DNA from: Lachnoclostridium sp. UBA6558
GTDB taxonomy: Bacteria > Bacillota > Clostridia > Lachnospirales > Lachnospiraceae
DNA: 20,073 bases
Direction of reading: 5' to 3'
Assembly: GCA_002434335.1 (NCBI GenBank)
Contig: DJJW01000026.1
Span: 7,696 to 27,768, forward strand
Below are positions 1 through 5,970 of the stretch, piece by piece. Numbering within the stretch: position 1 is the stretch's first letter; every line of letters starts with the position of its first letter. The translations under genes and the position numbers were made by a program. The notes below the pieces were generated by a model. It worked only from the letters and a program-made list of their open reading frames with translations, made no database searches and had not been told where the DNA came from.

Positions 1-2
1 TA

Positions 3-113
3 GACCATGGCACCGGCATCGATCTTGCAGGCAGCGGTCGTTCCAGCGCGCTGAGTCTGGTCAATGCCATAGATTATGCCAACCTAATGGTTCATGCCGG
101 GAGAGAAGCTTAA
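3..113 (+). CDS. C-terminal fragment of an unidentified protein (5' end outside window)
   Basis: An open frame runs in from the left edge and ends at TAA 111-113, giving 36 residues that start DHGTGIDLAGSGRSS and end HAGREA. The Gly/Ser-rich stretch followed by a helix-like AIDYANLMVHAG tail looks like the end of a folded enzyme rather than random sequence, and the composition matches a real gene. I do not recognise the family. It could be an oxidoreductase or another metabolic enzyme linked to the transporter that starts 133 bases downstream on the same strand, with no terminator visible between them, but that link is inference only. Confidence 0.45.
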   Translation, partial: DHGTGIDLAGSGRSSALSLVNAIDYANLMVHAGREA

Positions 114-246
114 CAATGTGCGGTTCGCGCTGTAAATTTACTCCTATGTCGATTTTCAGGCATTTCGCCAGGCAGAATGCTTGAATTGTTATTAATGTAC
201 CAACTGCAAAAAAATAATCTTGTTTAAAAGAGAGGAATTCAAACAA

Positions 247-1527
247 ATGACTATTCCAATGATTATTGCCCTTGCTATCACTGTATTCATGATAATTTTA
301 ATCATGACAGAAAAACTTCCCTTCGGTGCACCTCCAATTCTCGCATGTCTGTTATTTGTTCTTTTTGGCATAACCGATATCAAGACTGCTTTCGGAGGCT
401 TTTCAAACTCAACGATTGTTATGCTCGCCTCCTTTATGGCAATTATTGCCGCACTGCAAAAGACCAGCTTTATTACTTCCTTCAAGAAAGCAATGTACAA
501 CATGGCCAGTAAAGGTGGATTCAGGGCTTATGTACTTTTGATACTTGTGGTTATGTTAGGCTGCAGCTTGTTCGGCACAGGCTCAACTGCCTACTATGTT
601 CTTACGCTGGGCATATTGTCCACCATACCTTTCAGTGAGAAGTTACCAGGTGCCAAGATTATTATGACTTCCGGCTTTGCTGCCAACCATCCTCTGATTC
701 CCATAAACGTAGCACTGCAATACGGCATTGTGGTAGCTGTTCTGCAGGCTGCCGGAGCTACTGTCGTTAAAGTTTCCTTAGTGAAATTCTCTGTTGTTAA
801 CATGCTGCTTTCCTTAGCCTTCCTGGGATGGTGCTTAATTTCTTACAAAAGATTACCCAGCCATCCAGCCGCAGAGGCAACCGAAGCTGCGAAATCCCAA
901 GGCGAAAACGTTACTGAGTTGCCAAAATGGAAAGAATACACTACTTATGCAGCTTTTGTGGCTGCCGTTGCGGGAATGCTCCTTCAAAGCAGAATTGGTG
1001 ATGCAGGTTATGTAATTCCAGGTTTGGCTGTAGCTGTGATACTGGCTATCCGTGTTTTGGATTTCACTGAAATCCGCAACAGTATCGGAGCTCCCATTAT
1101 TTTGATGTCTGCCGGTGTTATCGGCGTTGCCGATGCACTTGGAAGTACAGGCCTGACCGCTTTAGTTGGAGAGACTGTGGCTAAAATGCTTGGCACAAAT
1201 ATCAATCCTTTCCTTCTGGTTTTTGCCTTCTGTGTACTCACAAGTGTACTTGCAACCCTTACAGGTTCTACCTTGGGTACTGTATATGTATTCGCACCTT
1301 TGGCTATATCTACCTGCCTGAGTCTGGGGCTAAATCCCACTGCGGCTGCGGCTGCAATCGTAGTTTCAGGCTGGAACGGTCATTTCCTGCCTATCGACGG
1401 CATGCCGGCTATGATTATGGGTATTGGGAACTATAAGCTAACTGAGTTTTGGAAATTCACGATTCCGATGTATTTCATCCGCCTGCTCGCTCTGACTGCC
1501 GGAGCACTGCTGATGTTCCCGATGTAA
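247..1527 (+). CDS. SLC13 / ArsB-NhaD superfamily membrane transporter
   Basis: This 426-residue, very hydrophobic protein has about 10-12 predicted membrane segments and resembles the SLC13 (divalent anion:sodium symporter) group within the ArsB/NhaD transporter superfamily. It would sit in the cytoplasmic membrane and move an organic anion, probably a di- or tricarboxylate; the substrate cannot be read from the sequence. Two similar Gly-Ser-Thr loops (FGTGSTAYYV near residue 110 and LTGSTLGTVYVF near 340) lie in the two halves, as expected for the inverted-repeat fold, but they are not the classical SNT motif of characterised family members. The ATG at 247 was chosen because AGAGGAA lies about 9 bases upstream; a TTG at 220 in the same frame has no such site. 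A VOC protein gene follows after 78 bases. Confidence 0.8.
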   Translation: MTIPMIIALAITVFMIILIMTEKLPFGAPPILACLLFVLFGITDIKTAFGGFSNSTIVMLASFMAIIAALQKTSFITSFKKAMYNMASKGGFRAYVLLILVVMLGCSLFGTGSTAYYVLTLGILSTIPFSEKLPGAKIIMTSGFAANHPLIPINVALQYGIVVAVLQAAGATVVKVSLVKFSVVNMLLSLAFLGWCLISYKRLPSHPAAEATEAAKSQGENVTELPKWKEYTTYAAFVAAVAGMLLQSRIGDAGYVIPGLAVAVILAIRVLDFTEIRNSIGAPIILMSAGVIGVADALGSTGLTALVGETVAKMLGTNINPFLLVFAFCVLTSVLATLTGSTLGTVYVFAPLAISTCLSLGLNPTAAAAAIVVSGWNGHFLPIDGMPAMIMGIGNYKLTEFWKFTIPMYFIRLLALTAGALLMFPM

Positions 1528-1605
1528 GCATGTTTCATTTTAAACAAATGTCCAACCTTATATGGAACAAAAAATCTTTCAACATTTCTGGAAAGAGGTA
1601 TGATT

Positions 1606-1953
1606 ATGAATAATAAATTTGAATTGGAACATATCGGTTTTAATACCCCTAATGCTGAGGAAGCTGAGAAATTGGCAAAACTACTGAGCATGATGTTTAA
1701 TCTGGAGCCGCGTCACGGACAAAAGTCCGAATTCGGCGGCCCTTACTTCGAGTGTATGAAGGCACCGTTCCTGGGTGCAAACGGCCATATCGCTATGCGT
1801 ACAGCTGATTTGACCGCTGCTACAGAAGAGCTGAAGGAGAAAGGTTTCTCCTTTCATATGGATACTGCCGCCTATTCGGAGGATGGGAAACTGAAAAATG
1901 TCTATTTAGACGGTGAGTTTGGCGGCTTTGCCATCCACATTATGCAAAAGTAA
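1606..1953 (+). CDS. Stand-alone VOC (glyoxalase/bleomycin-resistance fold) protein
   Basis: This 115-residue protein matches the vicinal-oxygen-chelate pattern. It opens with a beta strand containing LEHIGFNT, and the middle NGHIAMRTADL strand and the closing YLDGEFGGFAIHIMQK strand fit the second beta-alpha-beta module. From memory, this domain closely resembles the C-terminal VOC domain fused to KDPG/KHG aldolase in some clostridia, so it may act on or bind a sugar-acid or 2-oxo acid; that is inference. GAAAGAGG at 1591-1598 is one base from the ATG at 1600 but seven from the ATG at 1606, so 1606 is preferred. It probably shares a transcript with the transporter upstream and is closed by the terminator at 1966-1998. 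Confidence 0.75.
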   Translation: MNNKFELEHIGFNTPNAEEAEKLAKLLSMMFNLEPRHGQKSEFGGPYFECMKAPFLGANGHIAMRTADLTAATEELKEKGFSFHMDTAAYSEDGKLKNVYLDGEFGGFAIHIMQK

Positions 1954-1965
1954 TAAAGAATAAGT

Positions 1966-1998
1966 AAATGCACTCATCATTGGATGGGTGCATTTTTT
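1966..1998 (+). terminator. Rho-independent terminator after the VOC gene
   Basis: AAATGCACTCATC (1966-1978) pairs with GATGGGTGCATTT (1983-1995) through a four-base loop with one G-T wobble. The stem runs directly into a TTTTTT tract (1993-1998). It lies 12 bases after the VOC stop codon. Confidence 0.88.
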
Positions 1999-2368
1999 AT
2001 GGAAAGGAATCAAACAGATTGAAAGAAATGAACAGTTGAATCTGCCTGTTAATATAAAGGAACATATCTATAGCCTAAATGCAAGAAAGATTTCTTTAAG
2101 ATGCTGTAAAAACTCTGCCCTTGGATACCTGTTTCAAAGGGTGTCGGTATCTCCTTACTCTTTTACAAGGTATGCTATGTATTTGGGTTCTCCTTTAGCG
2201 GTATATGCAGCAGGCACATTGTTCTTAACAACAGCATAAATTTAAAATGGAGTAGTTGAATTTTTACATTATCCTTGTTTGATATTTAGAAATTTCCAGA
2301 TTCAACTATATAAATCCACCCGAAACAGCACTTTGGTGTATAGAGAGAGAAAAGGAGTGTATGCTTCT
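1999..2368. other. Intergenic stretch without a convincing gene
   Basis: Between the terminator and the GH13 start, an open plus-strand frame (1988-2239, 83 codons) begins inside the terminator stem and has no ribosome binding site. Its predicted product resembles no family I know. It could be a decayed gene end or chance. The segment 2240-2350 is AT-rich and presumably holds the promoter of the GH13 gene, but no clean -35/-10 pair stands out. Confidence 0.4.
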
Positions 2369-4240
2369 ATGTTAACAAAAAAAAGCCGTATGAAAGAGGT
2401 TTATGCGAATCCAATTGGCCGCGACATTATAGATCGAATTGCTTTACAACTGAATATCAACAAAAAGGTAATTACTAATCCGATTATAGGAAATATGAAG
2501 CTAAAGACTTTGCCTAAGCTCTTGAAAGGACAATTGAAGGAAGGGTTTGTTGATATTATGCTTACTCTTTTAAACACCGAACAGGAAACCGCAATGACCG
2601 ATGCTGGGGAAATACAAAAGGCATGGTGGAAAGAGGCTGTATTTTATCAGATTTACCCCAGAAGTTTTAAAGACAGTAATGGAGATGGTATTGGGGACCT
2701 GCAGGGGATAATTAGTAAATTGGATTATATAAAAGACCTGGGTATCGATGCTATCTGGCTTTCACCGATTTACGATTCTCCCAATGATGATAATGGCTAT
2801 GACATCAGGGATTATCATAAAGTTATGGCTGAGTTTGGAACAATGGAGGACTTCGAGGCGTTATTGTTGGAAGTTCATAAACGTGACATGAGACTTATTA
2901 TGGATCTGGTGGTTAACCATACCTCTGATGAACATGAATGGTATCAGAAGGCTGTACAGGAACCGGATTCCAAGTACAGGGATTATTATATTTTTCAGGA
3001 TCAGCCAAACAACTGGACATCATTTTTCAGCGGTAGTGCCTGGAATTATGTAGAAGAACGTCAGCAGTATGCGCTGCATTTATTCTCAAAAAAGCAAATG
3101 GACCTAAACTGGGAAAATGAAAACCTGCGGCATGAGATTCATGAGATGGTAAAAATTTGGCTGGAGAAAGGTGTAGACGGATTCCGCCTGGATGTTATTA
3201 ATTATATTTCTAAGCGAGGTGGTCTGCCTGATGGGAATGAAGATATTGGTAAGCTTATGGGATATTACGGTGCGGAACATTATTTCTATGGGCCTCGCCT
3301 TCACGAGTATTTGCATGAGTTGAAAGAAAAAGTGTTTGGACCATATAATGCTTTTTCAATTGGTGAAACTCCCGGAACAGGGATGGAAATGAGCAAGCTG
3401 CTGACTGCGGATTACCGAAAGGAACTGGATATGGTATTCTCCTTTGATCATCTGGAAACTCCCGGACATACCCGTTTTGATGATTATCAATATGACCTTA
3501 ATTATTTGAAGAGTTATATGATTTATTGGATGCAGAACTACGGGAACCATTGTCAGCCATCTTTGTTCTATGAGAATCATGATAATCCGCGTATGATTTC
3601 CAAGATAAATCCAGACTTAAAGTATCGGAAGGTACTGGGTAAACTTTTGGCAGTAATCCAGCTTACCTTGCGGGGCACTCCATTTATTTATCAGGGACAG
3701 GAGCTTGGAATGGTCAATCAAGACTTTCAGACAATTGAGGAGCTTCGAGATGTAGAGTCTTTGAATCTTTATGAAAAGTTAAGTAAGACTATGGGAAAAG
3801 AAGAGGCATTTGCCAGGATACTTGCCGGTACAAGAGATCATGCCAGAACACCGATGCAATGGAACGACCAGCCATACGCTGGTTTTTCCACTGGGGAGCC
3901 ATGGATTATAATGGATGAGGATTACAAGCAATGTAATGCTGAGGCTCAGCTTCAGGAGGAGGACTCCATCCTTCGTTTTTATCAGAAATTACTTGCATTC
4001 AGGAAGGAGCATGGTGTCATTTATTATGGAGAGGTATTATTTACGGAACAAAAGGTAAAAGATTTATTCGCCTATTATCGTAAGGATGAGAAGGAAACGC
4101 TGTATATTGAAATCAATTTAAGTTCCTGCAACAGGAAACGAACAAAGTATCCGGAGGGGGTTCGTATGTTATCGAATTATGCAGAGGTTTCGCCTGCATT
4201 CTTAAGACCTTATGAGGCAGGTATATGGAAAAATAATTAG
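2369..4240 (+). CDS. GH13 alpha-glucosidase, probable oligo-1,6-glucosidase type
   Basis: This 623-residue protein would hydrolyse alpha-glucosidic bonds in short oligosaccharides inside the cell; there is no signal peptide. From about residue 86 it is a typical GH13 enzyme (WWKEAVFYQIYPRSF). All GH13 regions are visible: DLVVNH near 179-184, QMDLNWEN near 243-250, the nucleophile Asp275 in GFRLDVIN, the acid/base Glu332 in SIGETPG, and the third acid Asp405 in ENHD. The Val after the nucleophile is the residue linked to alpha-1,6 specificity in isomaltases and oligo-1,6-glucosidases, whereas maltases carry Ala or Thr; trehalose-6-phosphate hydrolase remains possible. Residues 1-80 form a helical extension that is absent from characterised GH13 enzymes. 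The start at 2369 follows AAAGGAG (2351-2357) by 11 bases; an in-frame ATG at 2390 is an alternative. Confidence 0.9.
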   Translation: MLTKKSRMKEVYANPIGRDIIDRIALQLNINKKVITNPIIGNMKLKTLPKLLKGQLKEGFVDIMLTLLNTEQETAMTDAGEIQKAWWKEAVFYQIYPRSFKDSNGDGIGDLQGIISKLDYIKDLGIDAIWLSPIYDSPNDDNGYDIRDYHKVMAEFGTMEDFEALLLEVHKRDMRLIMDLVVNHTSDEHEWYQKAVQEPDSKYRDYYIFQDQPNNWTSFFSGSAWNYVEERQQYALHLFSKKQMDLNWENENLRHEIHEMVKIWLEKGVDGFRLDVINYISKRGGLPDGNEDIGKLMGYYGAEHYFYGPRLHEYLHELKEKVFGPYNAFSIGETPGTGMEMSKLLTADYRKELDMVFSFDHLETPGHTRFDDYQYDLNYLKSYMIYWMQNYGNHCQPSLFYENHDNPRMISKINPDLKYRKVLGKLLAVIQLTLRGTPFIYQGQELGMVNQDFQTIEELRDVESLNLYEKLSKTMGKEEAFARILAGTRDHARTPMQWNDQPYAGFSTGEPWIIMDEDYKQCNAEAQLQEEDSILRFYQKLLAFRKEHGVIYYGEVLFTEQKVKDLFAYYRKDEKETLYIEINLSSCNRKRTKYPEGVRMLSNYAEVSPAFLRPYEAGIWKNN

Positions 4241-4344
4241 TGCAAACCATAGGAACAGCTTTCCAGCTTTTACCCTTACTTATGAAATCGGTTAAAGAAC
4301 AGCTATTTAAAAGAGTTAGGAAAAGGCTTAAAGAACAACAGTAA
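4240..4344 (+). CDS. Possible coupled 34-residue cationic micro-ORF
   Basis: A GTG overlaps the last base of the GH13 stop codon (TAGTG), and the frame runs 34 codons to TAA 4342-4344, three bases before a terminator stem. The peptide has a hydrophobic first third (VQTIGTAFQLLPLLM) and a basic last part (VKEQLFKRVRKRLKEQQ) in which V, L, F, V and L recur every 3-5 residues, as in an amphipathic helix. There is no independent ribosome binding site, so translation would depend on coupling to the upstream gene. An internal ATG at 4282 would give a 20-residue product. It may be chance; the position between a stop codon and a terminator is the main argument for it. Confidence 0.3.
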   Translation: MQTIGTAFQLLPLLMKSVKEQLFKRVRKRLKEQQ

Positions 4345-4346
4345 GG

Positions 4347-4396
4347 GCACCACAAATGCAGGATATATAATCTTGCATTTGGAGGTGCATTTCTTT
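4347..4396 (+). terminator. Terminator-like hairpin after the GH13 gene
   Basis: GCACC-A-CAAATGCA (4347-4360) pairs with TGCATTTG-GA-GGTGC (4374-4388) around a 13-base loop. The 13 base pairs are interrupted by a small internal loop, and ATTTCTTT follows. It is a plausible end for the GH13 transcript. Confidence 0.65.
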
Positions 4397-4572
4397 ATTG
4401 AAAACAGCTAGTCTCTAATTTTCGTTTTTATGTTAATAATCATATTTAATATTAACATATATATTAAGCTTGTATCAGTTATCAAAATTAGATAAAGGAA
4501 ATAAGAGGAAAAGCATCATCTAATAATATATAATCTTCATACACTGCTGCAAAATAGGAGTAAATAATAATC
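4397..4572. repeat. AT-rich intergenic stretch with a 10-bp inverted repeat
   Basis: No gene is visible on either strand. TATGTTAATA (4429-4438) and TATTAACATA (4450-4459) form a perfect 10-base-pair inverted repeat with an 11-base spacer. It contains only two G-C pairs, so it is a weak hairpin or a possible protein-binding site. It lies between the converging ends of the GH13 gene and the minus-strand small gene. Confidence 0.4.
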
Positions 4573-4606
4573 CCTCCAAACTTATGTCGATGCATTCGTT
4601 CGGAGG
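4573..4606 (-). terminator. Hairpin downstream of the minus-strand small gene
   Basis: CCTCCAAAC (4573-4581) and GTTCGGAGG (4598-4606) form a 9-base-pair stem, with one wobble pair in the minus-strand RNA, around a 16-base loop. It lies 24 bases beyond the stop codon of the minus-strand gene. The T-rich tract after it on that strand is weak, so termination is plausible but not certain. Confidence 0.45.
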
Positions 4607-4630
4607 TTCATTAATTTGCCGGTATTCTTT

Positions 4631-4960
4631 TTAATAGCGACGGTGACGGTGTCTGTCAAATAGGTTTCTGAAAAACAACAGTCTCAATATATCCCTTAAA
4701 TTAAAATCACGGAAATTTCTGCGTCGTCTGCGGCGGCCTCTGCCATCTCTTCCGAATCCATCTATCTGTTGAGTATCGATAGTAGCAAAGCCGTAGTAAT
4801 TATTTTCTTCATATTGATTCAGTAGGTTATCAATCATGTCATCTAAATTCGTGAGGGTCTCTTCACCGTTTACATTGTTGTTATCGATGAGATAGACAAC
4901 GTTGTCATTTAACATTGCATAAATTTCGGGATATTCTTCAGCAAAATCAAGTAAATCCAT
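4631..4960 (-). CDS. Charge-segregated small protein with Arg-rich tail, function unknown
   Basis: This 109-residue protein is not recognised. Its first 70 residues contain no Lys or Arg and 16 Asp/Glu. The last 39 contain 16 Arg, including a run of six at residues 76-81 next to Gly-Arg-Gly, and end in HRHRRY. There is no Lys anywhere. The N-terminal part looks folded and helical (DFAEEYPEIYAMLND); the tail could bind nucleic acid or an acidic surface, or pair with the acidic half. The start is supported by AAAAGG about 8 bases upstream on the minus strand and by a near-perfect promoter at 4986-5014. It is divergent from ku. A spore or coat-associated role and a nucleic-acid-binding role are both possible; neither is shown. 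Confidence 0.75.
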   Translation of the reverse strand: MDLLDFAEEYPEIYAMLNDNVVYLIDNNNVNGEETLTNLDDMIDNLLNQYEENNYYGFATIDTQQIDGFGRDGRGRRRRRRNFRDFNLRDILRLLFFRNLFDRHRHRRY

Positions 4961-4985
4961 AATAATACCTTTTAGTCTTTTTTTT

Positions 4986-5014
4986 ATTATATGCTTTCAT
5001 GTGAGAATTGTTAA
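4986..5014 (-). promoter_or_regulatory. Strong sigma-A-type promoter of the charge-segregated small gene
   Basis: Read on the minus strand, TTAACA (plus 5009-5014) is followed by a 17-base spacer and a perfect TATAAT (plus 4986-4991), giving 11 of 12 consensus bases at ideal spacing. Transcription would begin about 20 bases before the ATG. The same bases also read AC-N16-CATATAATA, which fits the sigma-K consensus AC-N16-CATAnnnTA, so sporulation control cannot be excluded. Confidence 0.7.
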
Positions 5015-5192
5015 ACTTTTGTATCAAATGCGCCTTATTCATTGGATGATACATGAAATACATATAGGGATTAACGATTCTTATGCAGCTTTTTCGTTTT
5101 CAGTGATCCTTACTTGTTGCCATGACTGCCGTTTCATTTCTATGAATACTTCCAACTTACTTGGAAACAATACCCTTGGAGGTGTTTACAGC

Positions 5193-5966
5193 ATGATATC
5201 ACGCAAATCAGTTATAACTTTTGGAATGGTCGCAATTCCCATCGGGATGTCCACGACTACACAAGACAATGACATCCATTTTAATCAACTCCATAAAGGA
5301 GACAACAGCCGAATCCGGTATAAGAAGACTTGTGCCCACTGCGGTAAAGAAGTAAAAGCAGAAGAGATCGTAAAAGGCTTTGAGTATGATGATGACAAGT
5401 ATGTGGTTATCACAGACGAAGAGATTGAAAAAATCAAAACAGAAAAAGAGAAATCCATCCAGATTCTTCATTTCGCACAACTAAACCAGATCTCACCTGT
5501 CTATTATGAGAAGACTTATCAAGCGACGCCAGAAGCCGGTGGGGAAAAAGCTTTTGAACTCCTTCGCTCCGCATTAATGGGAGAGCAGAAGATAGCCATT
5601 GGTAAGACCGTCATAGGCACAAAGGATACGCTAATGGCAATTATACCCAGAGAGGATGGTATCCTTATATCCACTATGTTCTATGCAGATGAAATCAAAG
5701 CGCTTCAAAAGCAATATACAAAACCCGAGGTATCCGAGCAGGAATTGAGTATGGCAAAAATGCTGATTAATTCTATGGACACACCTTTTGATCCTTCCAA
5801 ATATAAAGACGAATACCAGGGGAGACTTCGTTCTCTTATTGAGACTAAGATTTCCGGTAAAGAGGTTGTGGCTCCGGAGTCAGAAGGTGAAGGAAAAGTC
5901 ATCGATCTTATGGAAGCTCTCAAGGCCAGCGTAGAAAAAGCAAAGAAAGATAAGGAAACGGCATGA
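5193..5966 (+). CDS. ku: Bacterial Ku DNA end-binding protein (NHEJ)
   Basis: This 257-residue protein is a typical bacterial Ku. Such proteins form a homodimeric ring on broken DNA ends and recruit LigD. The family opening is clear (SRKSVITFGMVAIPIGM), followed by the conserved RIRYKKTCAHCGKEV segment with a CxxC pair and the KGFEYDDDKYVVITDEEI stretch. The C-terminal part contains the usual KVIDLMEALKASVEKAKK segment and a short Lys-rich end. The ATG at 5193 has TTGGAGGTG (5176-5184) eight bases upstream. The frame is open further upstream to 5001, but that part does not resemble Ku. The ligD gene begins four bases after the stop codon, so the two are co-transcribed. No clear promoter was found in the 230-base gap shared with the divergent small gene. 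Confidence 0.96.
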   Translation: MISRKSVITFGMVAIPIGMSTTTQDNDIHFNQLHKGDNSRIRYKKTCAHCGKEVKAEEIVKGFEYDDDKYVVITDEEIEKIKTEKEKSIQILHFAQLNQISPVYYEKTYQATPEAGGEKAFELLRSALMGEQKIAIGKTVIGTKDTLMAIIPREDGILISTMFYADEIKALQKQYTKPEVSEQELSMAKMLINSMDTPFDPSKYKDEYQGRLRSLIETKISGKEVVAPESEGEGKVIDLMEALKASVEKAKKDKETA

Positions 5967-5970
5967 GCTT

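Noticed and set aside
1988..2239. 83-codon plus-strand open frame
   Set aside because: It starts within a terminator stem, has no ribosome binding site and no recognisable similarity. Kept only as a note on the intergenic stretch.
5143..5174. TGAATA-type sigma-G-like promoter before ku
   Set aside because: The -35-like hexamer matches, but the sequence at the -10 position (CAATACC) fits poorly and would place the transcript start inside the ku ribosome binding site.
5001..5192. Upstream in-frame extension of the Ku reading frame
   Set aside because: The 64 added residues do not resemble Ku, and a good ribosome binding site precedes ATG 5193, where the family similarity starts.
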